In this document: in pieces, positions 41,984 through 49,251 of the stretch | Position numbering within the stretch: position 1 is the stretch's first letter | How the letters are laid out: each line of letters begins with the position of its first letter | NCBI RefSeq assembly: GCF_000265425.1 | Contig: NC_018014.1 | Coordinates: 1,178,001 to 1,242,000, forward strand | Direction: 5' to 3' | Length of the DNA: 64,000 nt | DNA from: Terriglobus roseus DSM 18391 | Lineage (GTDB): Bacteria > Acidobacteriota > Terriglobia > Terriglobales > Acidobacteriaceae | The notes under the pieces: model-generated | Seen by the model: the letters and a program-made list of their open reading frames with translations, nothing else | The model's database searches: none | Told to the model about the DNA's origin: nothing | Made by a program: the position numbers and the translations under genes

Positions 41984-42259
41984 ATGGCCGTCGTTGAAAA
42001 GGAAAGACAGAAGCTTGTCGCACGCATCAAGCGGATTCGCGGACAGGTCGACACCATCGAACGCTCGCTCACCACAGGCGACGATTGTGCCGACGTTCTG
42101 ATGCTGCTCGCCAACGTTCGCGGCGGCATCAACAGCCTCATGGCAGAGGTGTTGGAAGACCACATTCGCCACCACCTCTTGTCCAACGAACGCAGCTCAG
42201 CCCCGCCCCATGAACTGGCGGAGGACATGATCGACCTGGTCCGCGCGTATCTGAAATAG
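41984..42259 (+). CDS. CsoR/RcnR/FrmR-family metal-sensing repressor
   Basis: 91 residues, the usual all-helical length. ATG 41984 with AAGGAG (41975-41980). Family blocks: RIKRIRGQVDTIERSL and DCADVLMLLANVRGGINSLMAEVLEDHIRHHL. The sensor ligands read Cys35, His60 and His64; position 64 is His, as in the Ni/Co sensor RcnR, not Cys as in the copper sensor CsoR, but RcnR's His3 is missing. So a nickel/cobalt or other divalent ion, or an aldehyde (FrmR), is more likely than copper. The divergent NRAMP-like operon is the obvious possible target. Confidence 0.9.
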   Translation: MAVVEKERQKLVARIKRIRGQVDTIERSLTTGDDCADVLMLLANVRGGINSLMAEVLEDHIRHHLLSNERSSAPPHELAEDMIDLVRAYLK

Positions 42260-42290
42260 AGCGTGGAATCACGGAAGAAGGGGAAACTGG

Positions 42291-43253
42291 ATGATCTCTC
42301 TCAGGCAAGCCAGACAGCAGCGATCGTGGTCCGCTGCTCACGTGATTCATCTCATGCTGATGCTTCCTCTTCTCGCGCCTCACGCGAGCGGTCAGTCGCA
42401 GCCGGCCACGCCACGGCTCAGCTTTGACACTGCATCCCTACACGAGACAAAACCCGGTTCCGAAGAACAGAACTCAAACGTGCCGCTCGGTCCCGGCAAT
42501 GTCTACAGCCCGACGGGCGGCTTGCTCGTGATTCACAACTACCCTCTGGTGGGCCTCGTCTCCTTCGCCTACCGCATGACCTCCGGACAGCTGTCCACAT
42601 TCGAAAACATGGCGCCCGCATGGGTGCGTGACACGCATTTCAGCGTCGTCGCCCGCACCGAGAAGACTGACGTCACCAAAGACGAATTGCGGTTGATGAT
42701 GCGGTCTCTCCTGGCCGAACGATTCGCGATGGCTGTGCACTATGAGTCGCGCCAGACACCCGTCTTCGCCGCACAGCTCGTGAAGCCCGGCCAGCCCGGG
42801 CCACGTCTGCGGCCACATCCAGCAGACGGCTGCTCGCACGCCTTCCCGAAGGATGCGGCAAACGGTGCACTCCCACCACCGGACACTATCGCGGGCGGCT
42901 TTCCGGCAGTCTGCGGAGGCCTGCTGATGATGTCGTCCAGTACACCCACCCACTACCTCATCGGCGCACGCGATGTGCAGGTTGTGACCATCACCAACGC
43001 CATGGCAAGCTGGGGCGATCTCGGGCGGCCCGTTGTCGACCAGACCGGCCTCACCGGCAACTACGACTTCGCACTGGACTTCATACCCAAGCGCGCCGAC
43101 CCACCACCCGGCACACCAGCACCGCCCACCGAAGGCGAAGAACCAAACTTCCTCTACGCGGTCCGGACACAGCTCGGTATGAAGCTGGAAGCGCAAAAGC
43201 AGCCGGTAGAAGTTCTGCTGCTGGACCACATCGACCATCTATCGGACAACTAG
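42291..43253 (+). CDS. TIGR03435 family secreted protein
   Basis: 320 residues; AAGGGG stands seven bases before ATG 42291. Signal peptide (to about residue 35), then the TIGR03435 layout: LSFDTASLHETKPG, YPLVGLVSFAYRM, THFSVVARTEKT, ELRLMMRSLLAERFAMAVHYESR, LGRPVVDQTGLTGNYDFALDFIP and the closing GMKLEAQKQPVEVLLLDHIDHLSDN. It is a distant paralogue of the protein at 20613-21455; the two share the landmark blocks but little else. Function unknown. 31 bases after the metal-sensor gene. Confidence 0.88.
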   Translation: MISLRQARQQRSWSAAHVIHLMLMLPLLAPHASGQSQPATPRLSFDTASLHETKPGSEEQNSNVPLGPGNVYSPTGGLLVIHNYPLVGLVSFAYRMTSGQLSTFENMAPAWVRDTHFSVVARTEKTDVTKDELRLMMRSLLAERFAMAVHYESRQTPVFAAQLVKPGQPGPRLRPHPADGCSHAFPKDAANGALPPPDTIAGGFPAVCGGLLMMSSSTPTHYLIGARDVQVVTITNAMASWGDLGRPVVDQTGLTGNYDFALDFIPKRADPPPGTPAPPTEGEEPNFLYAVRTQLGMKLEAQKQPVEVLLLDHIDHLSDN

Positions 43254-43577
43254 AGGAATGCGGCAGCTCTGCTGCTGGCCCTCTGCCCGGAGACGGAGCA
43301 TTGTCGTCGGCGGAACCTGTCAAGCCCCCAAATCACGTATCTCCAACATTCCACGGCAAATACAGTTGGCGGGCAATTTCCACCGAAACAACTAAAATAG
43401 AAGACAGGGCACGGTGGTCCGCTCGTCTGCGCCGCTAAGTCCAATAGAATCTAATTTTTGCCCGTAACCCCAATAGAATCTAATTTTTAGCGGCAGGCAA
43501 AAAGCTAACTCCTTTCGAATCTAATTTTTACGATTTTAGGGGGGAGGGGTACCCCCTCCCGGCCAATAAGGAACACA
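43254..43577. other. Gene-free region with three direct repeats and a G/C-tract hairpin upstream of queF
   Basis: 324 bases without a gene, the right part unusually AT-rich. CCAATAGAATCTAATTTTT occurs at 43441-43459 and 43470-43488, and CCTTTCGAATCTAATTTTT at 43511-43529, sharing GAATCTAATTTTT. They are followed by GGGAGGGG-TA-CCCCCTCCC (43542-43560). Nothing resembling a preQ1 riboswitch is seen. Confidence 0.75.
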
Positions 43578-44021
43578 ATGAAGCCCATTCCCGATAACCG
43601 GATGAACAACACCAGCCCTCTCTACACGGACGAGCACGCGGCCGCCGGCCTTGACGTCGCCATGCCCGAGATCGAGACCTGGCAGAACCACTTCCGCAGC
43701 TACGAAATCCTGATCGACGATCCGGAATTCACCAGCGTCTGCCCGCGCACCGGCCTGCCGGACTTCGGTCACCTGACCATCCGCTATATGCCGAAGGATC
43801 GCTGCCTGGAACTGAAGAGTCTCAAGGAATATCTCTTCTGCTACCGCAACCTCGGCATCTTCCAGGAGAACATCTGCAACCGCGTCCTCGATGACATGGT
43901 GAAGGCATGCGAGCCGGTCTGGGCCGAGGTCAAAGGGGACTTCCGTCCGCGCGGCGGCATCAGCACCGTCGTCACCGCGACCTTCCCCCGTCCGCACGAG
44001 CAGACGACCCCAACCTGCTAG
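43578..44021 (+). CDS. queF: preQ1 synthase, NADPH-dependent 7-cyano-7-deazaguanine reductase
   Basis: 147 residues, the single-domain (YkvM-type) length. AAGGAA precedes ATG 43578. The core carries EFTSVCPRTGLPDFGHLTI with the nucleophilic Cys that forms the thioimide with preQ0, and the QueF motif ELKSLKEYLFCYRNLGIFQENICNRVLDD. It reduces the nitrile of preQ0 to preQ1 amine in queuosine tRNA modification. No other que gene is adjacent. Confidence 0.94.
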   Translation: MKPIPDNRMNNTSPLYTDEHAAAGLDVAMPEIETWQNHFRSYEILIDDPEFTSVCPRTGLPDFGHLTIRYMPKDRCLELKSLKEYLFCYRNLGIFQENICNRVLDDMVKACEPVWAEVKGDFRPRGGISTVVTATFPRPHEQTTPTC

Positions 44022-44109
44022 TCGACAGCGGAACACCAACTGCAACGGACTCGCTCAGGCGGGTCCGTTTCCCTTTGGTACCAGCACGCGTTGCGGTTAC
44101 GATCAGAAC

Positions 44110-44460
44110 ATGCTCAAAGGCCTATTGATGACGCTCCGCCTGCTGTGGGTGGTGAACTTGCTCACCGGCGCGCTGTACTACTTCCACGTCGCCGTACCGC
44201 TCAACATCCACATGTACCTCGGCTTCGCCATCACGCTGGTAATGATCATGATCGGTGTCATGGGTCTTCGATCGGTCATCGGCCTTGCCATTGTGACGAT
44301 CGTCGTTGGGATCTCGCTGCCGGTCATCGGCATCCTGCAGTTGAAGCACCTGGCCATGCCCGACCTGCCGTACGTCCAGATCACCCACGTGATCCTCGGC
44401 GTCGCTGCAATCGCATTGGCTGAAATCACCGGCAAGCGTATCCGGCTTTCCGCGGCCTAA
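44110..44460 (+). CDS. Small four-helix membrane protein, unknown
   Basis: 116 residues, almost entirely hydrophobic, with helices at about residues 8-27, 32-52, 55-77 and 88-108. Single conserved-looking charged ends only (ITGKRIRLSAA at the C-terminus). No family recognised. It is 18 bases upstream of the spinster-like MFS gene on the same strand and may be cotranscribed. Confidence 0.65.
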   Translation: MLKGLLMTLRLLWVVNLLTGALYYFHVAVPLNIHMYLGFAITLVMIMIGVMGLRSVIGLAIVTIVVGISLPVIGILQLKHLAMPDLPYVQITHVILGVAAIALAEITGKRIRLSAA

Positions 44461-44478
44461 CCTGCTATCCTCCTCGCG

Positions 44479-45732
44479 ATGAGCGTGGAAACGAAGCCAG
44501 CAACAGCCTCCAACGCAAAGGCAGCCACCGTCGCGCTGGTGCTGCTCACCGCGCTGAACCTGGTCAACTACATCGACCGTTACATCCTGCCCGGCGTGCA
44601 GGAGATGGTGAAGTCGGAGTTTCATGTCTCCGACGAACGGATCGGCGCGCTGACGATGTGGTTCTTTGTGACCTACATCGTCACCGCGCCGCTAACGGGC
44701 TGGCTCGGTGACCACTTCCCACGCAAGCCGCTCATCGTCATCGGCGCGCTCCTTTGGAGCGGGACCAATCTCTTCACGGCGATGGTGCACGACTTCGACG
44801 GCCTGCTCGTGCGACACGCAGCGCTGGGCATTGGCGAGGCCAGCTTCGGCATCTACGCACCGGCATTGCTCGCGGACTTCTACGGACCAGAAGCTCGCAA
44901 CCGTGCGCTGACTATCTTCAACATCGCCATCCCCGTCGGCGCAGCCATGGGTTACGGCGCCGGCGCATACATCGCGCAGGCGCACGGCTGGCGCAACGCC
45001 TTCTACGTCTCGGCAATTCCAGGCCTCGTCATCGCCGTCATCATCCTCTTCGTGATGAAGGAACCCAAACGCGGCGAGACCGACTCCGCCCGCAAAGGCA
45101 AGAGCAAGGCCGCCGTCGCGGACCTCATCAGGAACCCCGCGTACCTCACCGCAACCATGGGCTACGCGATGAGCACCTTCACCATCGGCGGCATCAGCGC
45201 CTGGATCCCCAGCTTCCTGCAGCGCGAAGCAGGCATGACCGCAGCGCACGCAGGATTCACCGTCGGCGCCATCACCGCCGTGACCGGACTTCTCGGCACA
45301 GCCATCGGCGGCTGGTGGGCACAGCGCTGGCTAAGGACCGACCATCGCGCCCTCTACTGGGTCTGCGCCATCGGCCCGGCGATCTGCGTGCCCTTTGCCC
45401 TGCTGTGCTTCTTCGGTCCGAGAGCGACCATGCTGCCTGCGCTCGCCATCGCAGAGCTGGCGCTATTCCTCGGCAGCGGACCGGTCAACGCAGCCATCGT
45501 CAACTCGGTCAGCGCCCAGGTACGGTCAACGGCGCTCGCCGGCCAACTGCTGCTGATCCACCTCTTCGGAGACGTACCTTCGCCGCGCATCATCGGCTTC
45601 GTCAGCGACCGCAGCAACCTGCGCTGGGGCCTCGGCGTGACGGTCTTCGCCCTCGTCGCATCGTCGCTCTTTCAATGGTTCGGCTCGCGCTACGCGCCAG
45701 AAGATAGTGGTGTCAAAGCTGTCGCAGTCTGA
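44479..45732 (+). CDS. MFS transporter, spinster-like
   Basis: 417 residues, twelve membrane helices. The N-terminal LLTALNLVNYIDRYILPGVQEMVKSEF and the loop motif TGWLGDHFPRKPLIVIGALLWS followed by RHAALGIGEASFGIYAPALLADFY are typical of the spinster/Spns group. Bacterial members are thought to move lipids or aromatic compounds; the substrate here is not inferable. The 3' end is 37 bases before the SnoaL-like gene. Confidence 0.87.
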   Translation: MSVETKPATASNAKAATVALVLLTALNLVNYIDRYILPGVQEMVKSEFHVSDERIGALTMWFFVTYIVTAPLTGWLGDHFPRKPLIVIGALLWSGTNLFTAMVHDFDGLLVRHAALGIGEASFGIYAPALLADFYGPEARNRALTIFNIAIPVGAAMGYGAGAYIAQAHGWRNAFYVSAIPGLVIAVIILFVMKEPKRGETDSARKGKSKAAVADLIRNPAYLTATMGYAMSTFTIGGISAWIPSFLQREAGMTAAHAGFTVGAITAVTGLLGTAIGGWWAQRWLRTDHRALYWVCAIGPAICVPFALLCFFGPRATMLPALAIAELALFLGSGPVNAAIVNSVSAQVRSTALAGQLLLIHLFGDVPSPRIIGFVSDRSNLRWGLGVTVFALVASSLFQWFGSRYAPEDSGVKAVAV

Positions 45733-45769
45733 CGGTCCAGACAACAGCGGGACGCGATACTATTCCGCT

Positions 45770-46153
45770 ATGTCTACACCTACTGAGCAGGGCGTCGCCG
45801 AGTACTTTGCCGCAATTCGCGCTATGGACGTTGAACGTTGTGTCGCCGTCTTCGCTCCCGAAGCCGAACAGCACGATCCTGTAGGCACGCCAGTAAACGT
45901 CGGCCACGAGGCCATCCGCGCCTTCTTCACCGGTATCTTCACCGGGTTTAAGACCGTCGGCCTCACGGAAGACCTGGTCTTTGTCAACGGCAACTCCGCC
46001 GCAGCGAAGTGGACGGGCAAGGGCATTGCACACAACGGCAAGTCCGCAACCTTCGAAGGGATCGATGTGCTGGACTTCAACGAAGATGGAAAGATCGTTC
46101 AGGCCCGCGCTTTCTGGGATCCCGCTCCAGTCATGGACGCGATCGCAGACTGA
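45770..46153 (+). CDS. SnoaL/NTF2-like protein
   Basis: 127 residues from ATG 45770. One cone-shaped alpha+beta domain with features of the nuclear-transport-factor-2 superfamily: [57 protein letters not shown] and [19 protein letters not shown]. Members include polyketide cyclases, steroid isomerases and many uncharacterised proteins. Catalytic role unknown. Ends 71 bases before the LLM flavoprotein. Confidence 0.85.
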   Translation: MSTPTEQGVAEYFAAIRAMDVERCVAVFAPEAEQHDPVGTPVNVGHEAIRAFFTGIFTGFKTVGLTEDLVFVNGNSAAAKWTGKGIAHNGKSATFEGIDVLDFNEDGKIVQARAFWDPAPVMDAIAD

Positions 46154-46188
46154 GCGCCACGCCTGAAACGTCCAAACTGCGCCATACG

Positions 46189-46212
46189 ATGGTTCGAAGA
46201 CTATCGAACCAT
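46189..46212. repeat. Inverted repeat between the SnoaL-like and LLM genes
   Basis: ATGGTTCGA (46189-46197) and TCGAACCAT (46204-46212) separated by six bases, ending 12 bases before the LLM start. The even spacing suits a dimeric repressor, but it could also be an mRNA hairpin. Confidence 0.5.
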
Positions 46213-46224
46213 CATCTAATCCGT

Positions 46225-47244
46225 ATGAGCAGTCTTTGCGTCTCCGTTCTGGATCTGGTTGGCATGAAGCCCGGCGAAGCCGCCGGTCAAGCCATCGCAC
46301 GCACCGTCGAAACCGCGCAGCACGTCGAGCAGTTGGGCTATGTGCGCTACTGGCTGGCCGAACACCATAGCATCGCCGGCCTGGCCTGTTCCGCAACGTC
46401 AGTGTTGATCGGCCATGTCGCGCAGCAGACCTCGACGATCCGCGTCGGCAGCGGCGGTGTCATGCTGCCGAATCACGCCCCGCTTGTCGTGGCAGAGCAA
46501 TTCGGCACGCTCGCGTCCATCTACCCGAACCGCATTGATCTCGGCCTCGGACGCGCTCCGGGTTCTGACCAGCCGACGATGCGCGCGATGCGCCGCGACG
46601 TGCGCACGACGGGTGATGACTTCCCGGAGTTGGTGGCGGAGGTGCAGCAGTATTTGGGTGCGCCGCGGCCCGGACAGATCGTCCACGCAATCCCCGGCGA
46701 AGGTACGCGTGTGCCCATTACACTGCTCGGATCAAGCGGCTTCAGCGCGCAGCTTGCCGGGCAGATGGGCCTGCCCTTCGCCTTCGCCGCGCACTTCGCG
46801 CCGCAGTATGCGCAGCAGGCGATGGAGCTCTACCGCAGCAACTTCCGCCCGTCGGAATGGCTCGACAAACCATATGCAATGGCGGGTCTGCCGGTCCTCG
46901 CAGCCGATACCGAGGCGCAGGCAAAGCGCCTGCTGACGACGCCGCAGCAGCGCTTCCTATCGCTGGTGCGCAACCAGGCAGTCGAACTCAAGCCGCCGGT
47001 CGACAGCATGGACGACCTATGGAACACGGGCGAACGCGAGGCCGTGGAAGCCCGTCTGGCACTGGCTGTTGTGGGCGATGCGGCTGCGGTGCAAGCTCGC
47101 CTGCAGCGCATTGCGGATTGGCTGGGACTCGATGAGATCCTGGCGGTCACCGACACGTTTGAGCAGGCGGATCGTCTGCGGTCGTACGAAATCCTGGCGG
47201 ATGTGGCGAAGGGGATTGCAGTGCGCGAGGCGGTTGCGGCGTAG
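46225..47244 (+). CDS. LLM class flavin-dependent oxidoreductase
   Basis: 339 residues from ATG 46225. Luciferase-like TIM barrel: [15 protein letters not shown] start, [58 protein letters not shown], and [26 protein letters not shown]. This is the YhbW/MsnO8-like subgroup, which uses FMN; substrates are unknown. A palindrome just upstream suggests local regulation. A shared bidirectional terminator follows. Confidence 0.92.
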   Translation: MSSLCVSVLDLVGMKPGEAAGQAIARTVETAQHVEQLGYVRYWLAEHHSIAGLACSATSVLIGHVAQQTSTIRVGSGGVMLPNHAPLVVAEQFGTLASIYPNRIDLGLGRAPGSDQPTMRAMRRDVRTTGDDFPELVAEVQQYLGAPRPGQIVHAIPGEGTRVPITLLGSSGFSAQLAGQMGLPFAFAAHFAPQYAQQAMELYRSNFRPSEWLDKPYAMAGLPVLAADTEAQAKRLLTTPQQRFLSLVRNQAVELKPPVDSMDDLWNTGEREAVEARLALAVVGDAAAVQARLQRIADWLGLDEILAVTDTFEQADRLRSYEILADVAKGIAVREAVAA

Positions 47245-47261
47245 TTCTTACGAGGAAATGG

Positions 47262-47292
47262 AAAGGGCGACTGCATTCGCAGTCGCCCTTTG
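47262..47292. terminator. Bidirectional terminator between the LLM gene and ispG
   Basis: Perfect 13-bp arms AAAGGGCGACTGC / GCAGTCGCCCTTT with a 4-base loop, A- and T-flanked, serving two convergent genes. Confidence 0.88.
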
Positions 47293-47312
47293 TACTGCTC
47301 GAAATGAAGCGG

Positions 47313-48557
47313 TTATGCGCTGATCAGTTCTTCAACCTGCGCCTTGCCGTAATGGCTCTTCACATAGTCATCGAGGATGACTTTGAACTCGTCCACGATG
47401 TGATCGCCTTTCAGCGTCATGGCCAGTTTGCCGTCGATGTAAACAGGCGCCTTCGGCTCCTCAAACGTACCCGGCAGCGAGATACCAATGTTGGCATGCT
47501 TGCTCTCACCAGGGCCGTTGACGATGCAGCCCATCACAGCCAGCTTCATCTCCTCAACACCCGGGTACTTGACCTTCCAGTCCGGCATCGACGTGGTGAT
47601 GTAGTTCTGCACCTGCTCCGCCAGCATCTGGAAGTAGGTGGATGTCGTACGGCCGCAGCCGGGGCAGCTTGTCACCTGCGGCGAGAAGCTGCGGATCGAC
47701 AGCGTCTGCAGAATCTGCTGCGCGCAGCGCACTTCCTCGCTGCGGTCGCCGCCCGGTGTTGGCGTCAGCGAGACGCGGATGGTGTCGCCGATACCCTTCA
47801 GCAGCAACGGCGCCAGACCCGCAGTGGAGGCGACAACGCCCTTCATCCCCATGCCGGCTTCGGTCAGGCCAAGGTGCAGCGCAAGATTCGTGCGCGAGGC
47901 AAGCTCGGTGTAGACGTCGATCAGATCGTTCACGCCGCTGACCTTTGCCGAGAGGATGATCTGGTCGGGACGCAGGCCGTAGCGCTGCGCGGCCTCGGCA
48001 TTGTCAAGGGCCGACCGCACCATCGTCTCCAGCATGACGTCGCGTGCGGGCAGGGGAGTGGCGGAACGGCTGTTCTCGTCCATCATCTTCGTCAGAAGCG
48101 CTTGGTCCAGCGAACCCCAGTTGACCCCGATGCGGACAGGCTTCTGGTGCTTCACCGCGACTTCAATCATGGTCCGGAAGTTGTCATCGTCCTTGCGGCC
48201 AATGGAGCAGTTGCCAGGATTGATGCGGTACTTCGCCAGCGCCTCGGCGCAGGCGGGATACTTTGCCAGCAGCTGATGGCCGTTGTAATGGAAATCGCCA
48301 ATGATCGGCGTCTCCCAGCCCTTCGCGCGGATGCCTTCCACGATGTACGGCAGAGCCTTTGCGGCCTCGTCATTGTTCACCGTAACGCGAACCATCTCGC
48401 TGCCGGCGCGAGCCAGCGCAGCAATCTGCTGAACGGAACTTTCAACGTCCGCGGTATCAGTGTTGGTCATGGACTGGACGACAACCGGCGCATCGGAACC
48501 GACGCGAACGTTGCCAATCTTCACAGTCACAGCCTTGCGGCGGGTGATCTCGGGCAT
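47313..48557 (-). CDS. ispG: 4-hydroxy-3-methylbut-2-enyl-diphosphate synthase (IspG/GcpE)
   Basis: 414 residues from ATG 48557, which has GAGG five bases upstream; further upstream starts are possible. N-terminal TIM barrel ([19 protein letters not shown]..., [44 protein letters not shown]), and a C-terminal domain with the [4Fe-4S] cysteines in [10 protein letters not shown] and [11 protein letters not shown]. It performs the penultimate step of the MEP isoprenoid pathway, which supplies menaquinone and heme O side chains. Monocistronic. Confidence 0.95.
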   Translation of the reverse strand: MPEITRRKAVTVKIGNVRVGSDAPVVVQSMTNTDTADVESSVQQIAALARAGSEMVRVTVNNDEAAKALPYIVEGIRAKGWETPIIGDFHYNGHQLLAKYPACAEALAKYRINPGNCSIGRKDDDNFRTMIEVAVKHQKPVRIGVNWGSLDQALLTKMMDENSRSATPLPARDVMLETMVRSALDNAEAAQRYGLRPDQIILSAKVSGVNDLIDVYTELASRTNLALHLGLTEAGMGMKGVVASTAGLAPLLLKGIGDTIRVSLTPTPGGDRSEEVRCAQQILQTLSIRSFSPQVTSCPGCGRTTSTYFQMLAEQVQNYITTSMPDWKVKYPGVEEMKLAVMGCIVNGPGESKHANIGISLPGTFEEPKAPVYIDGKLAMTLKGDHIVDEFKVILDDYVKSHYGKAQVEELISA

Positions 48558-48619
48558 GGGAACCTCACCCATAAGTTTACCAAAGGGCGACACGCACACC
48601 GTTTACACTGTCAGGAAGT

Positions 48620-48696
48620 GGCCCGGTAGCTCAGATGCATAGAGCGGCGCACTCCTAAGGCGAAGGTCGCAGGTTGGACTCCTGCCCGGGTCACCA
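48620..48696 (+). tRNA. tRNA-Arg, anticodon CCU (decodes AGG), with unusual elbow and anticodon stem
   Basis: Cloverleaf: acceptor GGCCCGG/CCGGGUC (one G-U), D stem GCUC/GAGC, T stem GCAGG/CCUGC, variable loop AGGUC, encoded CCA. Anticodon loop CUCCUAA has U33 and A37 and gives CCU; discriminator A and A20, both arginine identity features, are present. Deviations: D-loop AGAUGCAUA has C at position 19 instead of the invariant G, and the T-loop UUGGACU has G at position 56 instead of the invariant C, so the 19-56 tertiary pair is swapped. The anticodon stem has G27-A43 and A31-G39 mismatches with only three Watson-Crick pairs. Confidence 0.85.
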
Positions 48697-49251
48697 CTTA
48701 AATCAAAATTCACGGTTCTCGAAGATCCTGCTCTGGGTCGGACGATACTGTTCTCGCAACCTTGGAACTGAGTCCGCGCCGCCGTTCCTTCGGACGCCGG
48801 TCTCGGAACGGCGGCACGATCCACACGAGGCGGCCGCCAATGTTACTGACATCCCCAACTTGCCGTGGAATGGCACTGGCTTGCGTTTACGCAGAAGCGG
48901 AGCGGTCCACTGTCTCTGGCATTGGGTGACTCATACCGTCGCCGAGCACTCAGCGTCGGTGTGGACCGGCTGTCATAGCTCAAAAGGTCTGCATAAGCGG
49001 AAAAAGATGACGATGTGCGCCCTAATGCAGACCTAAGGAAATCCTCACAGCCCTTGCATTGACCGCAGGCGATCCACCTGCGAAATTGTGCTGGGCAATA
49101 GACAGTCGTCCGCGGTTGTCTGAGCTTCGGCCTTTATGGCGCGATCTCCGCGCAACAGGCCGCTCCACCCTTTCAGTCCTGAGCATCGACCGGAACGGTC
49201 AATCGCCCAGTAGTCGACACTCGCTCTTCAAACCCTGCGTGGAAAGCAACG
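48697..49251. other. 555-base region without a recognisable gene, between the tRNA and the large toxin-like gene
   Basis: Only short frames with no sign of coding. Several inverted repeats are present: GCCGTTCC...GGAACGGC around 48781-48814, AGGTCTGCAT (48985-48994) with its exact complement at 49025-49034, and CGCAGG-CGATCCA-CCTGCG (49064-49082). No integrase or transposase is seen. The promoter of the following gene must lie here. Confidence 0.6.

Noticed and set aside
43254-43577. preQ1 riboswitch before queF
   Set aside because: No pseudoknot-like preQ1 aptamer sequence or A-rich tail before the ribosome-binding site.
47304-48629. 441-residue plus-strand frame
   Set aside because: Antisense to ispG.
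48674-49036. 120-residue frame overlapping the tRNA 3' end
   Set aside because: Starts inside the tRNA, no ribosome-binding site, no recognisable domain.
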